Source: CAZOKO01 sp964580455 (GTDB lineage: Bacteria; Desulfobacterota; WTBG01). Taken from it: DNA of 64,000 nucleotides. Position 1 is the stretch's first letter; each line of letters opens with the position of its first letter. The notes beneath the pieces are model-generated. The model ran no database searches and was not told where the DNA came from. It worked only from the letters and a program-made list of their open reading frames with translations. Both the position numbers and the translations under genes were made by a program. Location of the stretch: NCBI GenBank assembly GCA_964580455.1, contig CAZOKO010000001.1, positions 1 to 64,000 of the forward strand, written 5' to 3'. Shown here one piece after another: positions 45,369-53,650 of the stretch.

Positions 45369-45809
45369 TCAATCCTTTCTATCTTCACTTTCTCTTTCTA
45401 AAATTCCTTCCAGTAATTTTGAAACAAGAGGTTTGAGTTCGGCAAACATACTAATAGCCTCCCATCGGAAGTTAAGATATCTATGAGCAAGACGATTCCT
45501 CTGAATAGCTAATTTAGATAACTTCTCCTGCTCTTCTTCAGAAAAATCAAAAATTCTCGCGCATTCTTTTAAAACCTGAGCATAATTCTCTATGGGTATA
45601 GCTTCCTGAGTAAGTACAGTCCCACTTACTTCGATGAGTGCAGTTAAAATATTCTCTACGGTACGATCCATTAATTTCTGGAGTTTTTTATCTTTCTGAT
45701 AATCTTCCCAAGTCATAGAGACATAATCTTCATCAAACTCCTTCATCTCTTGAGAGATGAACTGTAATGACTCAATTATCCTCCCCACTGCATATCTAAA
45801 TTCTGGCAT
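45369..45809 (-). CDS. hepT: HepT-like HEPN toxin (DUF86)
   Basis: A 146-residue DUF86/HepT protein. The active-site motif RNRLAHRY (Arg-x4-His-x-Tyr) is present near residue 110, so an RNase activity is likely and the Tyr is the residue that MntA modifies with AMP. MDRTVENILTALIEVSG is the other family block. It lies three bases after the MntA-like gene. Module 1 of the array. Confidence 0.9.
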   Translation of the reverse strand: MPEFRYAVGRIIESLQFISQEMKEFDEDYVSMTWEDYQKDKKLQKLMDRTVENILTALIEVSGTVLTQEAIPIENYAQVLKECARIFDFSEEEQEKLSKLAIQRNRLAHRYLNFRWEAISMFAELKPLVSKLLEGILERESEDRKD

Positions 45810-45812
45810 ACA

Positions 45813-46247
45813 TTATCTCCTCATATTTTCTCTAGCTATTTCTAATTGCCAGGGAATACCAAAAATGCAAAAGTCTTCCATTTGAAAAATAGCTGATATT
45901 TTTAAATCAAGGTATCTTTTCTCATCCCTGATGAACAAAGGCTTTCCTAAAACAATGGCATTATAATAAAGCATGGGCTTACGGAAATCTTCAAAAACAG
46001 GGATGACGTTTACCTCCTGATTCAAACTCGTACTCAATTCATAAGAAATATCCGTAATCAATTGAAAATATTCCTCTTGCCTAATACTAGAGGAAAAGAC
46101 TATAGCTAAATCTATATCTGATTCTCTGTGAGGGTATCCAGTTGCCCAGGAACCATAGAGAAAAGCCATGTCTATACCATATTGTGAGGATTTTTTTTTA
46201 AAAAAGTCTTTTAATTCCAAAATGATTTCTTCTGCTGTATTTTTCAT
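45813..46247 (-). CDS. mntA: MntA-like antitoxin nucleotidyltransferase
   Basis: A 144-residue nucleotidyltransferase of the MntA class. AFLYGSWATGYPHRESDIDL contains the Gly-Ser and Asp-x-Asp motif near residue 35. ITDISYELSTSLNQEVNVI follows. With the Rx4HxY HepT gene next to it, this forms a classical MntA-HepT pair in which MntA silences HepT by adding AMP to its tyrosine. It is the first gene after direct-repeat copy 2 and its promoter. Confidence 0.9.
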   Translation of the reverse strand: MKNTAEEIILELKDFFKKKSSQYGIDMAFLYGSWATGYPHRESDIDLAIVFSSSIRQEEYFQLITDISYELSTSLNQEVNVIPVFEDFRKPMLYYNAIVLGKPLFIRDEKRYLDLKISAIFQMEDFCIFGIPWQLEIARENMRR

Positions 46248-46302
46248 TTAACTTAAGGACACTCCTTAAACAACGTCTAAAAATAAATCCTCGAAGCTCA
46301 CG

Positions 46303-46572
46303 AAGTGTTGAAATATTTCTAGCCACAGATTTTCACAAGAAGGTATTTACAAAAACGCAAACTCCCCTACGGCTTCAATAACTGAAAAAGTTCTGTTTTT
46401 TAAATAGCTAATTCTTTATATCTAAAATCTTAATAATCTGCGTTTATCTGCGTCCGAGAAATAAATTTCTTATAGTATAAATTGTGTGTTCAATTATTGA
46501 ACATTATAAACTAATATCGGAATATGTCAAGATTTCCTTTAACTTTTTGTAGTTATTTACCACAGAGAACAC
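46303..46572. repeat. ~270-bp direct repeat, copy 2 (mntA side)
   Basis: Same sequence and orientation as 43273-43551, with small changes and a short deletion near the left end. It carries the promoter-operator at 46487-46530 and begins with AGTGTTGAAATATT and AGCCACAGATT. It lies directly upstream of the MntA-HepT module. Confidence 0.85.
46487..46530 (-). promoter_or_regulatory. Promoter-operator in direct-repeat copy 2
   Basis: TTGACA at 46530-46525, 16-base spacer, consensus TATAAT at 46508-46503, sharing one base with TGTTCA-ATTAT-TGAACA at 46487-46503. This is the best match to sigma-70 consensus in the set. It points to mntA, about 250 bases downstream. Confidence 0.75.
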
Positions 46573-46626
46573 TGAGATCATAAATTGAAACCACGAAGTT
46601 CCTTTACGGGATAACAGGATAAACAA

Positions 46627-46669
46627 GATGCTAACTTCATTCGCCCTACGGGCTACTTCCGTTAGCATC
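46627..46669. terminator. Nested hairpin after the 46680-47201 gene
   Basis: Outer stem GATGCTAAC / GTTAGCATC and inner stem GCCC-TAC-GGGC lie just past the stop of the minus-strand gene. A weak T-rich tail (TTGTTTA) follows on that strand. It probably ends the 48820-46680 transcript before the TA array. Confidence 0.5.
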
Positions 46670-46679
46670 ATTATCTTCC

Positions 46680-47201
46680 TTACACCTCATCCCCTGGAGG
46701 GTATACAGATTCGGAAACATTATAAATGCCCCATTCACTCTCATCCCATATCACCTCATCTTCTTTACAAAAATCCGGTTTATCTTTCTTAGCAAAAACA
46801 AAATAACAAGTCATCCCTCTCCTTTTTGGGTCAAGCAGAGAAAATTCCTTCATATCTTGTGAGTTTAAAAAGTGTACCTTTCGAGGTAGCACTATCTTAT
46901 ATGCGTGAGCCAAAGAAAATCGAGGGTTAATAAAATATACCACACCGTTTTCCCCGCTGTTATCCTTCACAAAATACATAAGCTTATAAACCTTGCGTAA
47001 ACGCTCCGTATTAGGATTATCCTTGCTTCCTTCCGATAATAATATTTCCCTCTCAGATGTACCCCAGTGACTTATCATAAAAGAAAAGCGAGGGTATAAA
47101 AAAACAATGGATAGTAAAATGATGTTACCTACTGCAATAACATATAAAAACATCTTTATAAATAAACTATAATTGGCTTTTCTTACTAAAGAAGTAGACA
47201 A
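46680..47201 (-). CDS. Small membrane-anchored protein of unknown function
   Basis: A 173-residue protein, not recognised. One hydrophobic helix at about residues 12-36 follows a basic N-terminus. The remainder looks like a periplasmic domain with VVYFINPRFSLAHAYKIVLP and RRGMTCYFVFAKK strands. It begins two bases after the membrane-protein gene 47204-48820 and may be its detached soluble domain or partner; large membrane glycosyltransferases often end in such a domain. Confidence 0.55.
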   Translation of the reverse strand: MSTSLVRKANYSLFIKMFLYVIAVGNIILLSIVFLYPRFSFMISHWGTSEREILLSEGSKDNPNTERLRKVYKLMYFVKDNSGENGVVYFINPRFSLAHAYKIVLPRKVHFLNSQDMKEFSLLDPKRRGMTCYFVFAKKDKPDFCKEDEVIWDESEWGIYNVSESVYPPGDEV

Positions 47202-47203
47202 TT

Positions 47204-48820
47204 TTATTCCTCAAATGCCTTTTGAATTCTTCTGGATATGGCAAAGAAAAAGATGATAACAGGATAAATAGGAAGGAGCCCTCTAATCTGAGCACTGTTT
47301 ATTACCTTACCAGGATGATAAACAATAGTTTTTAAAAATTCTACCAGATCATAACTCCAATTAAGCATAGAGTATCCTTTAGGATAAAGAGAGAAGTAGA
47401 ACCAACCGCATATAATAATATTTAATATTAAAAACGAGAGTATAAAGATAAATAAATAAGCATGTTCTCTTATAATATTTTTGTATTTTATTAAAGGTAA
47501 TAGCACTATCAGAACTGAGGTTGGGAGAAAAAATACATTGCCAAATATAAATATGATTGATCTCATAGCTAATGTCTTTACAAAAAAGAGAAATTGACTG
47601 ACAAAATCTAAATTATTTTGAACATTTTGAGGAATGAAAGCATATACAATTAGAAGAATAGCTAAACTTAACCCTATCACTTTCATCAGGGTAAAAATTC
47701 GTTTTTCATATTTATCAACGAAATTTATGAGACTACTACAGCTTTTTTTCTTTAGGATAATGTTGGAAGATACTATAATAACTATTATTAAAATGATTAT
47801 AGCTAGAGAGAATAGCTGATAGGTTTCACCGGGAACTAATGTATAACTAGAAAAAAAAGACCAGAGAAAAGATATAAATAAAGAAGGTAAAGCCAGGTAC
47901 AATAGATTCTTTGAAAGATGATATCTTAGTGAATAGAGAGCCGTAAGAATTAACGGTATAAGAAAATATACCAACATCTCAAATCTGGTGAAAATGGAGA
48001 GGCTATAAAATACACCTGCAAGTAGTGGATGAGAATAATTGATCCTAGCCTCATTTCCTGATTCGGAAATATCGCTCAGATGAGAAAACCAAAATAGTGT
48101 TGCAATAGAAAAATAATACGCTGCTGTTAAATTGAGGATACCTAAAAAACTATGCCACCAGATATAAGGAGTGGTAGCAAGAATTAATGTGAAAATTAAG
48201 GATGTTTTTTTATTTATCTCTAAAGCAATTAGCCTAAAATAAAAGCATAATACTAATGATAAGTAGAAAAGTGAAAAAATAATCTTTGGATGTGTCCCAC
48301 CGAGAAAATATACAAAAGAGTATGATAAGGGGATAAGTGGAGGATATGGCATGAAATAGTTTTCGGGTTCAATGGCTCTATTTACAGCCATTAACTTACC
48401 TGTAGCTTCATAACCTATTCCATCGGCAATCATAATAGGATAATAGTATGAAAATATTAAACTGACTATAAATAGAGGAAGAACGGCGAGATACAATTTG
48501 TAATTCAACTGCGAAAACCAACTGCCCTCAGAGAATATAGTCCTCTTGCTCAAATGATTCAAACGGGTGGCATCCAACTTCCCTATCACACCCCTGACAA
48601 CAAAAAGCACTATTGAGATTAAAAGTATTAAAATAATTAACTGTGTTTTAGAATTCAAAAAGTTAAAGCAAAGCATCAGAAACACTAGCAGCGAAGTAAA
48701 TCCAATCCCCATGCCATAAGACAAACTCAATTTCTCTTCAAAAGCTAAATCAGATGCAAGCAAATCCAGCAAGAAATACCCTATTACAATAAGCAACAAA
48801 AAACTAATCGTTAAAACCAT
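47204..48820 (-). CDS. Polytopic membrane protein, GT-C glycosyltransferase-like
   Basis: A 538-residue integral membrane protein with about 12-13 transmembrane segments. A first-loop region with SYYYPIMIADGIGYEATGKL and FMPYPPLIPLSYSFVYFLGG resembles the catalytic loop of GT-C (GT39/GT83-like) transferases that use polyprenyl-phosphate sugars. The start is placed at the ATG at 48820; a TTG at 48853 is possible. It probably adds a sugar on the outer face of the inner membrane. The family assignment is from topology. Confidence 0.65.
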   Translation of the reverse strand: MVLTISFLLLIVIGYFLLDLLASDLAFEEKLSLSYGMGIGFTSLLVFLMLCFNFLNSKTQLIILILLISIVLFVVRGVIGKLDATRLNHLSKRTIFSEGSWFSQLNYKLYLAVLPLFIVSLIFSYYYPIMIADGIGYEATGKLMAVNRAIEPENYFMPYPPLIPLSYSFVYFLGGTHPKIIFSLFYLSLVLCFYFRLIALEINKKTSLIFTLILATTPYIWWHSFLGILNLTAAYYFSIATLFWFSHLSDISESGNEARINYSHPLLAGVFYSLSIFTRFEMLVYFLIPLILTALYSLRYHLSKNLLYLALPSLFISFLWSFFSSYTLVPGETYQLFSLAIIILIIVIIVSSNIILKKKSCSSLINFVDKYEKRIFTLMKVIGLSLAILLIVYAFIPQNVQNNLDFVSQFLFFVKTLAMRSIIFIFGNVFFLPTSVLIVLLPLIKYKNIIREHAYLFIFILSFLILNIIICGWFYFSLYPKGYSMLNWSYDLVEFLKTIVYHPGKVINSAQIRGLLPIYPVIIFFFAISRRIQKAFEE

Positions 48821-49076
48821 CTGGCTACCTATTCTTAAGTAGGTATAGGACAATCATTATTTATAATATTTTTCTGTTTTTCCTTTAAATCACACCTGCA
48901 ATTTCACTCACGAGATCCAACATAATATAGCTTTGAATAAAACATCTATTAACCATTTTTCGCCAATGTGAAGCTTGCTACCCCGAGGGCGAGGTTTCCT
49001 GGAATTAATTCTATTGTTTGCAAAACATACCTTTTGATCCAACTGCCCTGATATAGTTATTCCTCCCCTGAAAACT
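48821..49076. other. 256-bp intergenic gap, little recognised
   Basis: AT-rich stretch with no gene, repeat family or convincing promoter that I can support. A short CTACCTATTCTTAAGTAGGTA inverted repeat lies at its left end, about 48830-48848. Confidence 0.4.
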
Positions 49077-50498
49077 TTATCCCCATAACATACCTATTGC
49101 AAGGTTTGCCTTTGTCATCAAATCACCCCAAGAGCGGATTTTCAGCGCTTCCTTAAAGATATATTTTGGTCGCATATAAAAATCCTTGTATGCCTTTTTT
49201 AAAATACTAACCAGCTCCTCTCGAGGTAATGTATTGGGTAAGGTGGGGGGGACAAAATCAGGCTGTGGTGATTTCGCAAACTCCTGCCAATAATCAGAAT
49301 AATACAGCCCATTGTGAAGCGCTTCAATGTAAAGAGGTGTTCCAGGGAATGGAGTTAAAATTGCAAAATGGGCATAATCCGGATTAAGTTCAAGTGCAAA
49401 ATCAAAGGTTTCCTGCATCTGAGAGCGCGTTTCATTAGGACAGCCAAACATAAAATACCCCAGAGTTTCAATGCCTGCTTCATGTGCATCATGAAAAGCT
49501 TTAATGGCAAGTTTTCGTGTAATTCCCTTTTTTAATACCTTCATCATTTCCGAACTTCCCGTTTCAACTCCAAAGTGGATTCGTGTACAACCTGCACGTT
49601 TCGCCAATTCAAGCATATCACTACTAACATCATTTACTCTTGCACGAATATCCCATTCAATTTGAATATTCTTTTGTAAAATCATTTCACAGATTTCATA
49701 AACTCGATCTCTTTTAATTGTAAATGTATCATCGTAAAAGATGATCTCTCGAATCCCAAGTTCGAGCACCTGTTCAATTTCATTTACAACATACCGTGGT
49801 GAGTGAAAACGAAATTTCTTTCCAAGGTTTGGCCGATCACAAAAAATGCATTTATAAGGACATCCTCTTGAGGAAAAAGCGGTAGTCACATAATGTTCTC
49901 CTGAATCTCTTGTGGACAAAATCGAGTGATAAAACCTGTAATCAAGCAAACGTCGGTTCGGCACAGGCAACTCATCAAGATCTGCAATAAAATCGTCGGT
50001 TGGATTACATTTGATCTGATTCTCTTCTTTCCAGTATAACCCCGGAACCAAATTATATTCTCTCCTGTTTTCAGCCAATAAATTGACCAACTTTGCAAAC
50101 GGTTTTTCTCCTTCTCCTTTCAACACAAAGGTAACACCAGGGATGTTTATGGTTTCTTTGGGATAAATCGCCAAGTGGGGACCACCCAGTACGATCGAGG
50201 CAGTGGGATTCTCCATACGAATCGCTTTCACAGTCTTTATAACATCAATCATAGCAAAGGTGACGGCAGTAATCCCTACAACGTCATAATCTCTTGCTAC
50301 ATTCGCTACTTTTGCATAATCTGCATCATAAATAGCTGCATCATAAATTTTAACAGAATGGTTTGTATTCTTTTCAAGATAAGATGCAATGTACAACAGT
50401 CCCAATGGAGGTAAAAACGTTGTTTTCTGTTGCAAAAACTCCGGGACATTTGATGTAATAGTATAATTATTCGGAGGATTAACCAGAATTACTTTCAT
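49077..50498 (-). CDS. B12-binding-domain radical SAM protein
   Basis: A 473-residue protein. The N-terminal cobalamin-binding Rossmann domain (about 1-150) starts KVILVNPPNNY and contains LGGPHLAIYP. The radical SAM core has SSRGCPYKCIFCDRPNLGKKF, giving Cys-x3-Cys-x2-Cys near residue 210, then IIFYDDTFTIKRDR and GVETGSSEMMKVLKKG. Such enzymes often methylate unreactive carbons or act in lipid and glycan tailoring; the substrate is unknown. The ATG at 50498 gives the usual N-terminus. The sister gene 61848-63284 is clearly related. Confidence 0.88.
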   Translation of the reverse strand: MKVILVNPPNNYTITSNVPEFLQQKTTFLPPLGLLYIASYLEKNTNHSVKIYDAAIYDADYAKVANVARDYDVVGITAVTFAMIDVIKTVKAIRMENPTASIVLGGPHLAIYPKETINIPGVTFVLKGEGEKPFAKLVNLLAENRREYNLVPGLYWKEENQIKCNPTDDFIADLDELPVPNRRLLDYRFYHSILSTRDSGEHYVTTAFSSRGCPYKCIFCDRPNLGKKFRFHSPRYVVNEIEQVLELGIREIIFYDDTFTIKRDRVYEICEMILQKNIQIEWDIRARVNDVSSDMLELAKRAGCTRIHFGVETGSSEMMKVLKKGITRKLAIKAFHDAHEAGIETLGYFMFGCPNETRSQMQETFDFALELNPDYAHFAILTPFPGTPLYIEALHNGLYYSDYWQEFAKSPQPDFVPPTLPNTLPREELVSILKKAYKDFYMRPKYIFKEALKIRSWGDLMTKANLAIGMLWG

Positions 50499-50615
50499 AA
50501 TATACACAATCAACCCCAAAAAGTTATCATCCTATTTTCCAAATGAAAGAATACTTTTCATTATTGGCAATATAGTTTTACAGATTAACATATTATTTAT
50601 AAAAAATAGAGCTTA

Positions 50616-51200
50616 TCATTTCCTCTCAAAAATATATAATTTATTTAAAAACTGGAATTTAACTTTTTTGATCAATTTGAATCCACATCCGATCAACAAA
50701 TTCATTATATATTCACGCTTTAGACCTTCTTCTTCACCTTCTTTTTTTTCTCTTCCTTCCTCGATTTTATCAATCCAGAACATTCTATGCCTTACTTTCC
50801 CTATTATTGGTTCAAGATTTGTTATAATGACTCTTCCATAACTTTTTAAAATTCTATCCACTTCTGTTATCACTTCCTTCCGATTTGGAATGTGATTAAA
50901 ACTAGCTACAAATGCGACAGTATCAAAAGCATTCTCTTTAAACGGTAATTTAGATGGGTCTTCAATTATGATTGCCCCTCCACTAAAATCAAAAACATCT
51001 ACACCAACACTACCGTTCCCATATTTTTTCACCAGAATGTTAGGCCCACATCCAACATCTAATAATCTACCTTTTGCAAATTTTATAACTATCTCATTGC
51101 GCTCATCGCGAATCGACTTTAAGCCAATTTTACTAGTAAATTCATGAGGCATAGATAATCTTAGAGGAAGGAAAATTTTATTTATAATACCGTATATCAC
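50616..51200 (-). CDS. Class I SAM-dependent methyltransferase
   Basis: A 194-residue methyltransferase. FAKGRLLDVGCGPNILVKKY is motif I near residue 45. GVDVFDFSGGAIIIEDP, NAFDTVAFVASFNHIPNRKEV and LKSYGRVIITNLEPI follow. Basic C-terminal tail. It sits between a radical SAM gene and a glycosyltransferase gene. Substrate unknown. Confidence 0.83.
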   Translation of the reverse strand: MIYGIINKIFLPLRLSMPHEFTSKIGLKSIRDERNEIVIKFAKGRLLDVGCGPNILVKKYGNGSVGVDVFDFSGGAIIIEDPSKLPFKENAFDTVAFVASFNHIPNRKEVITEVDRILKSYGRVIITNLEPIIGKVRHRMFWIDKIEEGREKKEGEEEGLKREYIMNLLIGCGFKLIKKVKFQFLNKLYIFERK

Positions 51201-51275
51201 ATCCTATTACCCCTCTACTTTTGACTCTATTATTTAAACCTAACGGGATATTCTGGATTATTCTCTTCAAGACTT

Positions 51276-52145
51276 TTATTCATTAATGCGCCGCATCAGA
51301 GATATTTGATCAGCAATCAGCCCAAAGAAAAAAATATTCAAGCCAGAAATGGTTGCAAAGAGAGCACCTTTCGGGAATGAGAGAAAATAAACAATTCCGT
51401 AAATTGAATATACAAGACCAACAAATAACATGGTTAAACCAATAGGAGCAAATATTTTTAATGGATTGAATAACATGATAATTCTTAATATCAAAAGTAA
51501 AGTTTTAAGTCCGTCATTTGCTGTAACCAGACTTTTACCCCCAGTTCTTTTTCCTACATCTATTGGCACAAAGGTCACATTGTAGGCTGCTTTAATGAAA
51601 GCCAGTGTCATAGTAGCTGTAATAGAAAATCCGTTTGGATACAAATGTATAAATTCCATGAAAATATCTTTTCTCACAGCGCGAAACCCCGAGTTCAAAT
51701 CAGGGATTTTTTTATTAACAAGATATTCCGCTGTGTGTTTCAATATCCATTTCCCAAAACTGCGAACAGCAGGCCATCTTCTTCCTCCTCGCTCTCCAAC
51801 GACCATATCAAATACACTCATTTTCTCAACAAGGCGGTTTATATCATTAACTGAATGCTGACCGTCAGCATCCATCATAACAACAATATCTGTGCTGGCC
51901 AAACGAACTCCAGTCTTGATTGCCGCACCATAGCCTTTATTATATGGATGATTTATAATTTTAATTATTCCATTTTCAGAACTATTCTTAAACTCTTCTA
52001 AAATAGTACGGCTTTCATCAGTAGATCCGTCATTTACGAAAACCAATTCAAAATCCTGTGAATCGAGGAAGTGTTTTAAACATTGTAGAACGTCAGGCAA
52101 TGTCTTTTCTTCATTGTAAACAGCTATAACAACTGTGTAATTCAT
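51276..52145 (-). CDS. GT2 glycosyltransferase with two C-terminal membrane helices
   Basis: A 289-residue polyprenyl-phosphate glycosyltransferase-like protein. TVVIAVYNEEKTLPDVLQCL, LVFVNDGSTDESRTI, VVMMDADGQHSVNDINRLV and DLNSGFRAVRKDIF match the DPM1/undecaprenyl-phosphate sugar synthase type. Two transmembrane helices at about 215-240 and 250-270 anchor it. It probably makes a lipid-phosphate sugar donor for GT-C enzymes such as 47204-48820. Confidence 0.88.
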   Translation of the reverse strand: MNYTVVIAVYNEEKTLPDVLQCLKHFLDSQDFELVFVNDGSTDESRTILEEFKNSSENGIIKIINHPYNKGYGAAIKTGVRLASTDIVVMMDADGQHSVNDINRLVEKMSVFDMVVGERGGRRWPAVRSFGKWILKHTAEYLVNKKIPDLNSGFRAVRKDIFMEFIHLYPNGFSITATMTLAFIKAAYNVTFVPIDVGKRTGGKSLVTANDGLKTLLLILRIIMLFNPLKIFAPIGLTMLFVGLVYSIYGIVYFLSFPKGALFATISGLNIFFFGLIADQISLMRRINE

Positions 52146-52268
52146 AACGTATTTACCCCCCCTTTTTACTACTTATGTAAACTCTCAGTTTTAACCATAT
52201 TTTATTGCCTTTCAAATTTATCTCCATGCCAAATGGCATCTACTCATCTCTAAGATTCATATTAGTCA

Positions 52269-53408
52269 CTATACAAGTGCTTGATAAATTTCCACATACT
52301 TGTCAATAATACCATCCCACGCAAAATCATTCTTAACCAGTTCTTTAATATGTTTACCACATTTACCCCTCACCTGTTCATCAAGTAAAACCTTAACTCT
52401 GTCTGCAAGTATGGAAGGGTTATCAAATTCTACCAGATAACCAGTCTCCCCATCTCTAATCAGTTCCCTGGCAATCCCAACCGGGGTTGAAATAACAGGC
52501 AGGCCTGCAGCCGCTGCTTCCAGAATAGGCTGTCCAAAACTCTCATACTTTGATGCGTAAACAAAAATATCGGCAGAACAGTAGCACTCTACTAGCGCAT
52601 CACCAAATTGAGGTCCTGAAAAGTGTACTCTATCACCAACTCCCAACTGACTTGCCAGTTCAATCAATTCCTTAAGATATCCTCCCCTGGAGACACTGCT
52701 GGTCTTTTCCTCAGATCCAACCAGAGTGAGCTCTACTCCACCATTAATCTCCTTCAAAGCCCTTATCAGATTTTCCACTCTGCGATTCCTGGCAATCCTA
52801 CCCACGAATAGCAATGTCACGCTGTCTTTTTCTTTACTATCAGTCACCTCATATCTATCAACATCGATGCCTGCCGGAATCAACCTCAACTTCTCTTCAC
52901 TAATGCCAAACTCTATCGCATCCTCATATTCAACCCGACTTGAAACAACTACCAGATCAGCTCTTCTGGCTGTGAGCTTGAGGGTTAAAAGGTCATAAAT
53001 AGCGTAGGGCAATCGGTCAAGCTTTCCTTCAAGATATCTTCTGTAACCCAGCAATGAGCCATGGGTACTGAGTATAAAAGGTTTCCTCTTTAATACAGAA
53101 AAAAAAAGACCCAGGTCGGCCTGAAAATTACGGTAATTATGGCTGTGAATCAGGTCAAAATCCTTAAACCCTTTAATCATTCCCAGACTGATGCAATATC
53201 TCATCAATCGAAATTGATTACTATAGCGGGTAACCTTAATACCCTTAAAATCTTCTCTGCAGGGAAGGTTGTTATCAACATCACAATAGGTAGTTAAAAC
53301 AGGGGAGCGAAAACCTCTTTGCTCTAGTTCCTGGGAAATCCTAAATGCCTGATTTGTAGGACCAGTGACATAGGGATAAAAGGTTTCTATGGTTCGAAGA
53401 ATATTCAT
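52269..53408 (-). CDS. Glycosyltransferase family 4
   Basis: A 379-residue GT-B enzyme. ETFYPYVTGPTNQAFRISQEL is the N-terminal acceptor region, LLFVGRIARNRRVENLIRAL starts the C-terminal domain, and YASKYESFGQPILEAAAAGLPVI contains the donor-binding E-x7-E motif. The length is normal. It is the first intact gene downstream of the regulator gene, separated from it by a 240-bp repeat region. Confidence 0.9.
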   Translation of the reverse strand: MNILRTIETFYPYVTGPTNQAFRISQELEQRGFRSPVLTTYCDVDNNLPCREDFKGIKVTRYSNQFRLMRYCISLGMIKGFKDFDLIHSHNYRNFQADLGLFFSVLKRKPFILSTHGSLLGYRRYLEGKLDRLPYAIYDLLTLKLTARRADLVVVSSRVEYEDAIEFGISEEKLRLIPAGIDVDRYEVTDSKEKDSVTLLFVGRIARNRRVENLIRALKEINGGVELTLVGSEEKTSSVSRGGYLKELIELASQLGVGDRVHFSGPQFGDALVECYCSADIFVYASKYESFGQPILEAAAAGLPVISTPVGIARELIRDGETGYLVEFDNPSILADRVKVLLDEQVRGKCGKHIKELVKNDFAWDGIIDKYVEIYQALV

Positions 53409-53650
53409 CTTAATAGCTCAGCTATTTTTTAGACAGGATAACAGGATTGACAAGATAATTTCTAAAATGGAGGTTGCGTTGCTCGTATCGTCTAAAAGAA
53501 TCTGAAAAAACATCTATCTGCGTTTACCCCGTTAGATAAAATTTCAGAATGTACCGCATTATACATTTTTGTCTTGAATTGTTTGAAACATACATAAAAC
53601 CTATGCTGATTATCTAACGGGGTGAATCTGCGTCCAAAAATTGATTTCAA
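53409..53650. repeat. Repeat-rich gap between the regulator and GT4 genes
   Basis: GACAGGATAACAGGATTGAC at about 53433, GAGGTTGCGTTGCTCGTATCG near 53470, and ATCTGCGTTTA near 53516 interrupted by a MITE-like element (53526-53623), then ATCTGCGTCC. The ATCTGCGTTTATCTGCGTCC pair is contiguous in the direct repeats at 43.4 and 46.4 kb. Confidence 0.6.
53526..53623. mobile_element. 98-bp MITE-like element with 14-bp perfect terminal inverted repeats
   Basis: ACCCCGTTAGATAA at 53526-53539 and its exact complement TTATCTAACGGGGT at 53610-53623 bound an AT-rich core with no coding capacity. It interrupts an ATCTGCGTTT-ATCTGCGTCC repeat that is intact elsewhere in the window. No clear target duplication is visible. 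Confidence 0.6.

Larger units (their letters stand above)
46248..46679. other. 432-bp gap upstream of the MNT/HEPN array
   Basis: No gene is seen. It contains direct-repeat copy 2 with its promoter-operator, an ACCACGAAGTTCC / GGATAACAGGATAAACAAGAT repeat (about 46590-46626) and a nested hairpin at 46627-46669. Confidence 0.65.
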
